From assembly GCA_030041415.1 (NCBI GenBank), contig JASHNX010000136.1, positions 1-32,202 of the forward strand: DNA of 32,202 bases, read 5' to 3'. Position numbers and translations under genes: made by a program. Below, one piece after another: positions 24,785 through 32,202 of the stretch. The notes beneath the pieces are model-generated. The model worked only from the letters and a program-made list of their open reading frames with translations, had not been told where the DNA came from and ran no database searches. Positions within the stretch are counted from its first letter, which is position 1; every line of letters starts with the position of its first letter. This stretch comes from Candidatus Sulfotelmatobacter sp. (GTDB lineage Bacteria > Acidobacteriota > Terriglobia > Terriglobales > Acidobacteriaceae).

Positions 24785-27700
24785 TCAGAAATAGAATTTC
24801 AACGCAAATTGAATAAACCGGGGGTCGTGCGCAGCTTGAGCGAAGCCGAAGGCGCAGTTTGAATTCGAGTTGCCGTTGGTACAGCCAGTCACCGCCGCCG
24901 TTTCATTCAGTCCGTGTTCGGTAGCGATGTTTGTATCGCTGAAGTTACCGGGATTGCTGAACTCCGGATCGTAGTGATTGAAAGCATTGAAAAACTCTGC
25001 CCTGAACTCGAAGCGTTTTTCTTCGCTGATGGGGAAAAACTTATACAAAGAAATATCCCAGTTCTGGATGCCTGGCCCCTGAATAATGTTTCGACCTGCG
25101 TCGCCAAACGATCCGATAATTGTGTTCGTCACGAAAGCACACGTGTTAAACAGCGTTCCCTGTACACATGGGTGTCCGCTGGGATTTCCCACCACATTGG
25201 GGCGCGATGCGCTGGCAACCTCGCCGCCACCATCAGATGTGGAGAGGTTGGTGGAAATGTCGGTAGGTGTATACCAATTTCCTGTGGTTGCAAGCGTGAT
25301 GCCTGCAACCTGCCAATTGCCGATGATCTGGTTCCAAGTGCCAGAAGCATTTCCCCCAAACGCCTTATTTTTTCCGAAAGGTAAATCGTACGCATAGCTC
25401 AAGGTGAATCGTTGACGAGCATCAAAATCCGCATTCCCGTATTCGAGCATGGGATCGTTTTGGAGGCGGAAGTCGCCCTGATTCTGCGATCCCAGGCTGG
25501 CGCTCGAAGCGTCATCGAGGGCATGGCTCCAGGTATAAGCGAGCTGGAATTGCAATCCGTGGGTGGGGCGTTTTTCGAAACGAACCTGCAAAGAGTTATA
25601 GTTGGAGATGTCGTTGGAGCGAAATGTTGCGATCGAAGTATCGAACACAGGGTCGCAGTCATCGGTAAGGCTCAAGTTGCAGGTAGAGCCGGCGGGAGCG
25701 CCAGGATCCACTGCATGAGCGGGTCTCCGCTCGGCAGTTGGGCAACTCAGTAAGCCGCCGAAATTTGCCGTGCAAAGGGCAGCAAACTGCGGAAGGGTCG
25801 CGGGCGCCGCCTGGTTGCCGTTATAAAACCCATAGAGTCTCTGACCGTGCGAGCCGGCGTAGGAAACATCCAGTACCGTTTGCGCCGGCATTTGATATTG
25901 CACCCCGAAGTGCCACTGCTGGGTAAAGGGAATCCGCAGATTGGGCTGGATGGAATAGAGTTCTGGAGCGTTGGGGTTGGAGAGGGCGTTCGAAGGGAAT
26001 CCATTGGCCAACGTGTTCGAGCCATTGATATTCAGGGAAGCGACCGAGCAATTGAGCGCATTCCCGGCAGGGAAAGCGGGATTGGAAGCCAGATTCCCGC
26101 ACGGCGTCGAATATGCCTCGGAAGAGAAGAACGGCGGATTGAACCCCGGACTGGGATTGGAATAGGGCCCATTCTCCTGCCCGCCGTAGAAAATGCCGTA
26201 GCCGCTGCGTACCACAAGTTTGTCCAGGGCCTGGAAAGCGAAGCCTATCCGCGGCGCGAAATTGTCCAGGTCAGGACTGATTAGTCCGCGCGAGCCATGC
26301 TCGATCGGGATGCTGGCCGCGAGCGTGGGCGTGAGTGGTTCATTCTGTCCGTTGGGAACAAGCAGAGAATTGGGGCCGAAAACAAATGTTCCCTCCTCAT
26401 TGTTGTGCTCCTTGACCGTGCTGAAGACTTCATAGCGCAGGCCAATATTTAGGGTCAGGCGGTCGGTGGCCTTCCAGTCGTCCTGTGTGAAACCCGCGTA
26501 GATTTGACGGCGGTAATCAATGTTGTGCAGGCTCGTAATTGCGCCACCATCGGCAACGCCCAGCAACATGGTAGCGAAGGAACTCCCGCCCGTTCCCGGC
26601 GCGGCCGGGTTGTCAGTGAAATCGTTGCCGAAGCTCAGACCGCCGCGCGAAGCGGCGGGCTGGAAAATCGTGAACTGTTCGATACGCACTTCGGTGCCGA
26701 ACTTCAGCGAATGGCGCCCCTTGATCCAGGTCAGGTTGTCGGTGAAAACAAAACTGTTCTGTTTCTCGATCGAGGGCAGGTATTCGGAGCTTCCAATTCC
26801 AGCGGTGCCATCGCCGAAGGTGATGTTCGGCAAGCCGCCGTTGTCTGGGCTAAAGGGGACACCCGGAAAGTCCAGTTGAGCAGCGAGATCCTCGTTCGCG
26901 TTGAGCTGAAACCGGTGAGAATTGATGCGGTTATACCCAAAGCGGAATTCATTGATCACAGTGGGTTTGAAGAGGTGAACTTCGCTCAAAGCCAGGCTGC
27001 GGTAGGAATTGTCCTCAACACCGTCGAAAAACCCTCCGCCATCTAGTTCATTGTTGAAAGGCGGAGGAATGAAACTTGGTTGGTTCTCGTAACTGAATCG
27101 GCCGAAAGAGTTGTCCTTGTCGCTGATTTTGTGATCGATGCGGACGTCGAAGTTGTTGCGGGTTTCCTGCCGTTCCGGATCGGAAAGAAAGTTGTTGCCT
27201 CCGTTGTTGGCAGTTGGCGTGGTATTAGGAACTGGCCAAAACGCGGACAGGCGGGCTGCGAGTGGATCAATTGAGTGTGCGGGAAATATGTTGGTCGGAA
27301 AGCCGTTGGCATAGCCGCCGATAGGGACGCCGCAAAAACCGGTCGGACTCGAAGCCGAGGCCTGCGTAAGACGGGTGTTGAATATTTCGCCGGCATAAGT
27401 AGGATCCCCATTGCAATCGGTGCCCGTCACTGCAGCAGTGTCGAGGAAGCTGGAGAAATTCCCAGTAATCATCGCCGGTGTAGGAATCAACTCCAAGAAA
27501 GGCGTTGCCTGCCTGATCCGCAATCCCTCGTAATCGCCAAAAAAGAAGGTGCGATTCTTGATGATCGGCCCGCCCAGTGTGGCGCCGAATTGATTCTGCT
27601 TGTAAGGCTGACGGACCGTATCAAATGCGTTCCGCGCGTCGAGTTTGTCATTCCTGAGGAACTCATACAGGTCGCCGTGGAAGCCGTTCGTTCCGGACTT

Positions 27701-28444
27701 GATCGCCGCATTCAGAATCGCTCCGTTTCCTCGCCCGAACTCCGCACTGTAAGAGTTGGTTTGGACTTTGAACTCGGCGATGGCATCAACCGAAGGCTGG
27801 ATGACGAAAGCAGTCTCATTCAGCAAATCGGCCAGGTTTGAATTGTTATCAATTCCATCCAGCAGAAAGTTGTTCTGTTCCGACCGCGCTCCACCCGCGC
27901 TGAATCCGTAACTGGCGTTAATACGGGAACCGGGTTCTGCAGGAGCCACGCCCGCGCTCAGCTGCGCCAATTGCGCGAAGTTTCGGCCGTTCAGGGGCAG
28001 CGTGGTGGCCGTCTGTCCATTCACCACATCTCCCAGCTCCGAAGTTTCCGTCTGCAGCTGCGGTCCCTCGGAGGTAATCGTCACGACCTCATGTATGCTG
28101 CCCACCTGCAACGTAATATCGACCTTTGGGTGCTCCTGAATATTCACCGCGATCGGCCCTACGACCGTTTTCCTAAAGCCTGCTTTCTCGGCGGTGACGC
28201 TGTAGTTTCCGATTTTGAGCGGACTGGCAACGTACTCTCCTTGCGTGCCAGTGGTGAGCACCATCTCGGTGCCACGGTCAACATCCTTAACGCTGATCTT
28301 GGCGTTGGGAACCAAGGCGCCAGCGGAATCACGCACAACTCCTGCGATTCCACCGCTGTCTTTCTGCCCAACTGCGACAGGTGGCACGGCCATGGCGACT
28401 AGCAAAGCAAGAGCAAATAAGAAGCTCCGACAAGTTCTTTTCAT
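24785..28444 (-). CDS. TonB-dependent receptor, Oar-like, with CarboxypepD_reg domain (second copy)
   Basis: This 1219-residue outer-membrane receptor starts at the ATG at 28444, seven bases after GGAGGGGG; the open frame extends to 28534 but that part is not needed. A signal peptide (FALALLVAMAVPPVAVGQ) is followed by an Ig-like CarboxypepD_reg domain (IAGVVRDSAGALVPNAKISV... GEYVASPLKIGNYSVTAEKAGF). Next comes a plug with TLPLNGRNFAQLAQLSAGV and NNFLLDGIDNN, then a barrel with YEFLRNDKLDARNAFD, FFFGDYEGLR and FTQDDWKATDRLTLNIGLRYE. It ends FALKFYF, with the expected terminal Phe. The domain order matches the receptor at 5598, but the two are clearly divergent. The ligand is unknown; the upstream sugar genes on the same strand suggest a glycan or glycoside, by inference. 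Confidence 0.92.
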   Translation of the reverse strand: MKRTCRSFLFALALLVAMAVPPVAVGQKDSGGIAGVVRDSAGALVPNAKISVKDVDRGTEMVLTTGTQGEYVASPLKIGNYSVTAEKAGFRKTVVGPIAVNIQEHPKVDITLQVGSIHEVVTITSEGPQLQTETSELGDVVNGQTATTLPLNGRNFAQLAQLSAGVAPAEPGSRINASYGFSAGGARSEQNNFLLDGIDNNSNLADLLNETAFVIQPSVDAIAEFKVQTNSYSAEFGRGNGAILNAAIKSGTNGFHGDLYEFLRNDKLDARNAFDTVRQPYKQNQFGATLGGPIIKNRTFFFGDYEGLRIRQATPFLELIPTPAMITGNFSSFLDTAAVTGTDCNGDPTYAGEIFNTRLTQASASSPTGFCGVPIGGYANGFPTNIFPAHSIDPLAARLSAFWPVPNTTPTANNGGNNFLSDPERQETRNNFDVRIDHKISDKDNSFGRFSYENQPSFIPPPFNNELDGGGFFDGVEDNSYRSLALSEVHLFKPTVINEFRFGYNRINSHRFQLNANEDLAAQLDFPGVPFSPDNGGLPNITFGDGTAGIGSSEYLPSIEKQNSFVFTDNLTWIKGRHSLKFGTEVRIEQFTIFQPAASRGGLSFGNDFTDNPAAPGTGGSSFATMLLGVADGGAITSLHNIDYRRQIYAGFTQDDWKATDRLTLNIGLRYEVFSTVKEHNNEEGTFVFGPNSLLVPNGQNEPLTPTLAASIPIEHGSRGLISPDLDNFAPRIGFAFQALDKLVVRSGYGIFYGGQENGPYSNPSPGFNPPFFSSEAYSTPCGNLASNPAFPAGNALNCSVASLNINGSNTLANGFPSNALSNPNAPELYSIQPNLRIPFTQQWHFGVQYQMPAQTVLDVSYAGSHGQRLYGFYNGNQAAPATLPQFAALCTANFGGLLSCPTAERRPAHAVDPGAPAGSTCNLSLTDDCDPVFDTSIATFRSNDISNYNSLQVRFEKRPTHGLQFQLAYTWSHALDDASSASLGSQNQGDFRLQNDPMLEYGNADFDARQRFTLSYAYDLPFGKNKAFGGNASGTWNQIIGNWQVAGITLATTGNWYTPTDISTNLSTSDGGGEVASASRPNVVGNPSGHPCVQGTLFNTCAFVTNTIIGSFGDAGRNIIQGPGIQNWDISLYKFFPISEEKRFEFRAEFFNAFNHYDPEFSNPGNFSDTNIATEHGLNETAAVTGCTNGNSNSNCAFGFAQAAHDPRFIQFALKFYF

Positions 28445-28533
28445 TGGTGAGCCCCCTCCGCATGTTTTCGCTCCGAGATTGCGATCTATTTCTTTTTGTT
28501 TGCCAGACTTTCGTTTTATTGGGCAGGCAACCA

Positions 28534-28561
28534 TTTACCGGATAATGTGCTCGTTTGTCAA
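28534..28561 (-). promoter_or_regulatory. Promoter candidate for the second TonB receptor
   Basis: On the - strand a perfect TTGACA lies at 28561-28556. A 17-bp spacer leads to GTAAAT at 28539-28534, a poor -10. A strong -35 with a weak -10 is typical of activator-dependent promoters, and a palindrome sits just upstream. The implied leader is roughly 80-90 nt. Confidence 0.35.
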
Positions 28562-28568
28562 TCATTTT

Positions 28569-28617
28569 GTTTACTCGGTAGTGGGTCAGTTTCAAACTGA
28601 CCCGTTACCGTTTACTC
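28569..28617. promoter_or_regulatory. Palindromic operator candidate with flanking direct repeats
   Basis: A perfect 10-bp inverted repeat, GGGTCAGTTT (28583-28592) and AAACTGACCC (28594-28603), is centred on a single C at 28593. After a 2-bp mismatch on each side, the symmetry resumes with CGGTA (28576-28580) and TACCG (28606-28610). Two direct copies of GTTTACTC (28569-28576 and 28610-28617) flank it, 41 bp apart, close to four helical turns. With no loop and no T-tract it fits a dimeric regulator site better than a terminator. Its centre lies about 65 bp upstream of the predicted transcription start, a usual activator position. Confidence 0.5.
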
Positions 28618-28724
28618 ATGACAGTTCGCTTCCTCCGGCAAGCACTTCGCCCTGCCAAGCACCCCTATCTGAGAAAATGATCACCTTCTAAGAGTCCGCT
28701 TTGCCGCAGCAATCCCCCGGAGAG

Positions 28725-30107
28725 TTACGGAAGGATTGCCTTGATCCCAGTGATTTCGCAAAAATCGACTAGTGCCGGATAGAGATTTTCGCCGTAGCCC
28801 AAGCATGCGTATTCATTGGTCCAATGCTGCAGCAAAATATCGATGTCACAATGCGCCGTTACGAAGCCGTGAGGCCAGAATGGGATGCCACACTCGTTGA
28901 GCCGCTTTTCAACCTGATCAGAGGTGGGCTCAAAAATGCTGGCTCGAGTAATGACCATCTGAAATTCGCCGTTCACTCTGCCCAGCCTGGCTAATACACC
29001 TTCTCCCACTTTGCAGATCAGCTTTACGGAGAGTCCGCCTGCTTCGCCTTCCGTAGGGATGCCGTGCTCCGAAAATCCAGCTGGACCCAGCTTGCTGGCC
29101 AGGGAAGGCGGACAAGCCCCATCCCCAATGATCTTGATTTCTTTTGTCTTCTTATCAATATGCTGCAGATCACCGTAATACACTCTCTCCTTGCTCAGTT
29201 TGGTGAGCAGAAGAACCGTCAAAGCAGTATTGAAATCGCCCAGCGTGGAGGTGCCCACTCCATCCTCGAGCATCATGCTCTGCGCAAAGCAAGTCGCAGA
29301 ATAGTCGCCGGCAAGACCGGGGAAGGATTGAATCGTGTAGAAATCAAACTTTTCTTTCGCGACAAGTTTTCTCAGCCCAAGATATAGGCGCATCGAACGC
29401 TCGGTCACTGCGTTTCGATCTGGCTGCTTGCCAAACAACTGCTTCAGCCTTGGCTGAAGTTCATCCAGTTCTTTTGGTGAGATCGCTTCAGCGGCTTCCT
29501 TCAACTCCGTCGTGTCTCGGGAATCGATATCGATGCCAAACATCTTCATCCATTGGGAAGGATCGGCAGCGCCACAGGTTTGTCCCATCCCGCGCCCGCC
29601 AAATGCGCCGATGGTAGACATGTTCAAGAAGTTTTTGAGATGAGAAGCCTGGGCGTAGCTGACAATCTCGCCGAGCGTGTCTGCCTCCTCGATCGCTCCG
29701 TATACGAACTTGTGCTCGACACCGATTTCAAGTAAACCTCCGTGCAGCACTAATCCGCCGACCGGCCGCCAGCCTTGAGAGCCAGGATGGGTCCATATAA
29801 GCAAACCCTTGCCGCTCGCGCAATAATCGCGAATCGCGCCGACCATGTGCGCCGCCCAAACCCAGGTACCGGAAAATAGAATGACAGCATCGACTGTATC
29901 GTCGCACTTCATTGTCCTGAATGCGGCTCTAGCCTCTTCTTTGCTGGCGACCACAACACCATGCTCAATAACCTTCAGGCCCGCCGCAGCCAGCGCGCTC
30001 TTGGCGCGCCGAATCAGTGCATCATCAATGAACGGCGTGCCCATCGGGTCTTTCAGCCCGTCTTTGTGAACTCCGAAAACTATGAATGCTACTGTGGGTT
30101 GTATCAC
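28725..30107 (-). CDS. L-fucose/L-arabinose isomerase-family protein
   Basis: This is a 460-residue cytoplasmic protein. I chose the GTG at 30107 because GGAGGA lies immediately upstream; an in-frame ATG at 30161 would overlap the preceding kinase gene and adds a poor N-terminus. The start (TVAFIVFGVHKDG), the LFSGTWVWAAHMVGAIRDY region, CFAQSMMLEDGVGTSTLGDFNTALTVLLL and the late WPHGFVTAHCDIDILL fit the fucose/arabinose isomerase superfamily. The Glu in MLEDG, the Asp in GDFNTA and a C-terminal His are plausible metal and catalytic ligands. Such enzymes interconvert aldoses and ketoses. It lies 29 bp after an FGGY kinase on the same strand, so an isomerase-then-kinase route for a sugar is likely; the sugar is not identifiable. 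Confidence 0.75.
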   Translation of the reverse strand: MIQPTVAFIVFGVHKDGLKDPMGTPFIDDALIRRAKSALAAAGLKVIEHGVVVASKEEARAAFRTMKCDDTVDAVILFSGTWVWAAHMVGAIRDYCASGKGLLIWTHPGSQGWRPVGGLVLHGGLLEIGVEHKFVYGAIEEADTLGEIVSYAQASHLKNFLNMSTIGAFGGRGMGQTCGAADPSQWMKMFGIDIDSRDTTELKEAAEAISPKELDELQPRLKQLFGKQPDRNAVTERSMRLYLGLRKLVAKEKFDFYTIQSFPGLAGDYSATCFAQSMMLEDGVGTSTLGDFNTALTVLLLTKLSKERVYYGDLQHIDKKTKEIKIIGDGACPPSLASKLGPAGFSEHGIPTEGEAGGLSVKLICKVGEGVLARLGRVNGEFQMVITRASIFEPTSDQVEKRLNECGIPFWPHGFVTAHCDIDILLQHWTNEYACLGYGENLYPALVDFCEITGIKAILP

Positions 30108-30136
30108 TGTTCCTCCGACCTCGCCCTCTCGAAACC

Positions 30137-31657
30137 TTAAGCGCCTGTCCTGGCAGTGCACGCCGATCTCAAATCGTGGTATCGCCCGGCTTGCGGTCCG
30201 TACGATGCCGCAATGGCATTGTCGGGCGAAATCACTGAAACATCGCGCACTACGAGGTCCACACCTTCCTGCAGGCTCCCGTATTCACCGCAGGCCACGC
30301 CGGCAAGTATGGCGCCGCCTAGACACACCGCCTCTGGACACTCCATGAGATGCAGCCGTCGACCCGACAAAGCAGCGCGCAACTGAAGACCCAGCGCCGA
30401 CTGCGAGCCTCCGCCAGTAACATAAATGTCGCGAAATTCCCCCACTACAGTTGCCATGATGTCAGTCATCTGCGACATCTCACAGGCAAGCCCCTCGAGA
30501 ATGCCTTTGTAAATGTGCCTGCGGGTGGTGTTTGCGCTCAAGCCGGAGATGATTCCGCGAGCATTCGGGTTGAAGTCAGGATTGCAGGTCCCAATCAGAT
30601 TCGGAGTGATGCACAGACCTGTCGGGCCAGCCGGTGCGTCGCGCTCTAGCCAGGCATAGTGCAGAGCTTCTCCGTCAGACGGATGCCCATGCTGTGCGTC
30701 GACATTTTCGGCGAGCGCCTCTCCGTAGAGCAGATCGTGGAACCACTTGACCATAATTCCCGAGGGAAAATACGCCAGCGTGACAAATTTGTCTGGAACC
30801 ACGTGACAATAAGAGTTGAGAGAAGCCGCGAGCGCCGCAGCGGTTAAGCTGGGCTGGTCGGAAGCAGCCAACAGACATTCGTAAGTACCCATCGAGTCGG
30901 CCACGCGACCCGGACCGGTAGCACCAACTCCCAATGCGCCGCAGGGTTGATCGTGGCCTCCCATGACCACGATCGTCCCTGCCGAGAGGCCGAGTTGGCT
31001 AGCATTGGATCCTTCTAGTTTTCCCGCAATCGTTCCAGCACTCACCGGAACAGGCAGGCATTCTGCATTTATCTCGGCGGCGGCGAGAATTTCTTCAGAC
31101 CACCGGCGCTGCCGAACATCAAATGCCAGATAGCGCGAGGCCAGGGAATAATCGACATACGGAGGCAGTCCCAGTCGCGAAAGAACATACCCGATTACGG
31201 TAAGGAAACGAACCGACGAAGCGAAAATATCCGGCCGGTGATTCCGCAGCCAAAGAATCTTCGGAACCGGATACATGGAATGAGCGACCAGGCCGGTGAT
31301 TTCGAAGAGTCGTTTTCTTTCGCATATTTTTTCCAGCCAGGCGGCTTCCTCGGTGGCTCGATTGTCCTGATTGAGAATGGCCGGGGCGATGGCTTCAAAT
31401 CGTTCATTTACCGGCACGAAAGTTTCGCCGTGCGAGCTTAGGCATAGCGCTCGGACGGGATCGGAGAGATCCCTGGACGCGGCCTGCGAGCAAACGCACA
31501 CCGCCTGCCAAAAGACCGCCGGGTCCATTTCCGCGTGCGAAGGAGCGGGAAACTCCGGCGTGTAGACGCAGGAATGCTGCGCGAGTATCTCGCCGGCCAG
31601 TGCAAACACGACGGCTTTGCACCTGCTCGAACCGATATCGATGGCAAGCAAACTCAT
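30137..31657 (-). CDS. FGGY-family carbohydrate kinase
   Basis: This is a 506-residue sugar kinase. The ATG at 31657 begins MSLLAIDIGSSRCK, the first phosphate-binding motif (Asp7), and has GGAAG upstream; a start at 31687 is less likely. The N-terminal FGGY domain includes LSSHGETFVPVNE and ILNQDNRA. The C-terminal domain has GGHDQPCGALGVG with the probable catalytic base Asp236, ADSMGTYECL, and GGGSQSALGLQLRAAL for adenosine binding. The enzyme would phosphorylate a ketose or polyol with ATP in the cytoplasm. The substrate class (xylulose, fuculose, rhamnulose, gluconate) cannot be fixed from motifs. The adjacent isomerase and mutarotase-like genes support a catabolic operon that starts beyond the right edge. 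Confidence 0.88.
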   Translation of the reverse strand: MSLLAIDIGSSRCKAVVFALAGEILAQHSCVYTPEFPAPSHAEMDPAVFWQAVCVCSQAASRDLSDPVRALCLSSHGETFVPVNERFEAIAPAILNQDNRATEEAAWLEKICERKRLFEITGLVAHSMYPVPKILWLRNHRPDIFASSVRFLTVIGYVLSRLGLPPYVDYSLASRYLAFDVRQRRWSEEILAAAEINAECLPVPVSAGTIAGKLEGSNASQLGLSAGTIVVMGGHDQPCGALGVGATGPGRVADSMGTYECLLAASDQPSLTAAALAASLNSYCHVVPDKFVTLAYFPSGIMVKWFHDLLYGEALAENVDAQHGHPSDGEALHYAWLERDAPAGPTGLCITPNLIGTCNPDFNPNARGIISGLSANTTRRHIYKGILEGLACEMSQMTDIMATVVGEFRDIYVTGGGSQSALGLQLRAALSGRRLHLMECPEAVCLGGAILAGVACGEYGSLQEGVDLVVRDVSVISPDNAIAASYGPQAGRYHDLRSACTARTGA

Positions 31658-31690
31658 GATGGACTTCCGCTTCCCGATGATCAGCACTAT

Positions 31691-32202
31691 TCACAGGAAT
31701 TTGTTTGCTGCGACTGAAAGGGTCTGCCCGCGAACTCCAGATTCGACAACATCGATCTTTCTCTCGCCAACGGAAACCTCTGCCACACCACGACAGGTCT
31801 CGGGCACTTCAAACAACAGGATGAGGAACCGAACCTTAGCCTTGGATTTGGCGGGAAGCCAGCGATAGGTTGGTTCTCCGAAGAGCGGACCTTGCGCGAT
31901 GGTTTGGCGTCGCGGGATGGCAAACGGAGTCGTGCTGAACTCGAGCCCCCGGCAGAACGTTTTTCCTCGCCATGGGGCTGCGGTTCGGTTAAATCGCTCT
32001 TCCCAATTGCCGACCCAGGGAAAATCCGCGCGTCGAAATGCGTAGACGACGAGTAGCTTCAGGCGTGGGTTACATGCAGCGATGAAACCAGTCTCAAGTT
32101 CCGGATTGAGCAATTGTGCAGTGTAATGTCCGAACCGCCGCGCCGGCATGGTACGCAGGTTCATCCGCTTGCGCTTTTTTGTTGGCGCGTTGGGCCACGT
32201 GA
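31691..32202 (-). CDS. Galactose-mutarotase-like protein, 5' part beyond the window
   Basis: The C-terminal 170 or so residues are present. The frame has no stop up to the window edge, so the ATG at 32164 is probably internal and the gene starts outside. Blocks such as NPRLKLLVVYAFRRADFPWVGNWEERFNR, FCRGLEFSTTPFAIPRR, GPLFGEPTYRWLPAKSKAKVRFLILLFEVP resemble the beta-sandwich of aldose-epimerase-like proteins of unknown exact function. The stop lies 33 bp before the FGGY kinase start, so it probably heads the same transcription unit or belongs to it. I recognise the superfamily only by style; no catalytic His/Glu pair can be confirmed in the part that is visible. Confidence 0.55.
   Translation of the reverse strand, partial: TWPNAPTKKRKRMNLRTMPARRFGHYTAQLLNPELETGFIAACNPRLKLLVVYAFRRADFPWVGNWEERFNRTAAPWRGKTFCRGLEFSTTPFAIPRRQTIAQGPLFGEPTYRWLPAKSKAKVRFLILLFEVPETCRGVAEVSVGERKIDVVESGVRGQTLSVAANKFL

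Noticed and set aside
28709-28739. Inverted repeat GCAATCC / GGATTGC spanning the isomerase stop codon
   Set aside because: The spacer is 17 bases and no T-tract follows on the - strand, so it is not supported as a terminator.
1-32202. CRISPR arrays, insertion sequences, tRNA or rRNA genes
   Set aside because: No regularly spaced repeats, transposase motifs, or RNA gene signatures were seen by eye; short or diverged tRNAs would need a covariance scan.

Overview
The window is a moderately GC-rich bacterial chromosome segment, most likely from an Acidobacteriota member. This assignment is inference. It rests on two large Oar-like TonB-dependent receptors with an N-terminal carboxypeptidase-regulatory (CarboxypepD_reg) domain, a small basic protein with RWAK-type repeats, and a PSCyt1/DUF1549/DUF1553 plus DUF1501 gene set. 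Planctomycetes or Verrucomicrobia also carry that last set, but they rarely have Oar-like receptors. No rRNA, tRNA, CRISPR array, transposase or phage gene was found.

Layout. Positions 1-5.2 kb hold unrelated single genes: the 3' part of histidine ammonia-lyase (hutH, +), a small basic repeat protein (-), an orphan sugar-binding-protein-like gene without signal peptide (-), a zinc alcohol dehydrogenase (+) and an exported TPR protein (+). From 5.3 to 23.2 kb, ten genes run on the + strand with short gaps or ATGA overlaps. A good -35/-10 promoter and a roughly 257-nt leader containing several inverted repeats precede them. The order is: TonB-dependent receptor; exported beta-propeller/PHP protein; tri-CxxCH PSCyt1-DUF1549-DUF1553 protein; Tat-exported DUF1501 protein; membrane-anchored single-heme cytochrome; NiCoT-like metal permease; heavy-metal P-type ATPase fused in frame to an HflK-like SPFH protein; HflC-like protein; second HflK-like protein; and a membrane-anchored small protein of possible NTF2-like fold.

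From 23.5 kb to the end all genes lie on the - strand. In transcription order they are a mutarotase-like gene cut by the window edge, an FGGY sugar kinase, an L-fucose-isomerase-family protein, a second TonB receptor with its own probable promoter and a palindromic operator candidate, and a secreted amidohydrolase. The first three look like a sugar-catabolic cassette.

The main discovery candidate is the 17.0-23.2 kb block. It places a NiCoT-like permease, a P1B-ATPase-HflK fusion (8 ATPase membrane segments, a CxxC linker, then a ninth membrane segment and an SPFH/HflK module) and separate hflC and hflK genes together, with no ftsH in the window. This suggests a metal pump built into an SPFH membrane scaffold. 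It may be functionally tied to the upstream envelope cytochrome/DUF1501 genes. The fusion is directly visible in the sequence; the metal, the direction of transport and the complex are inference.
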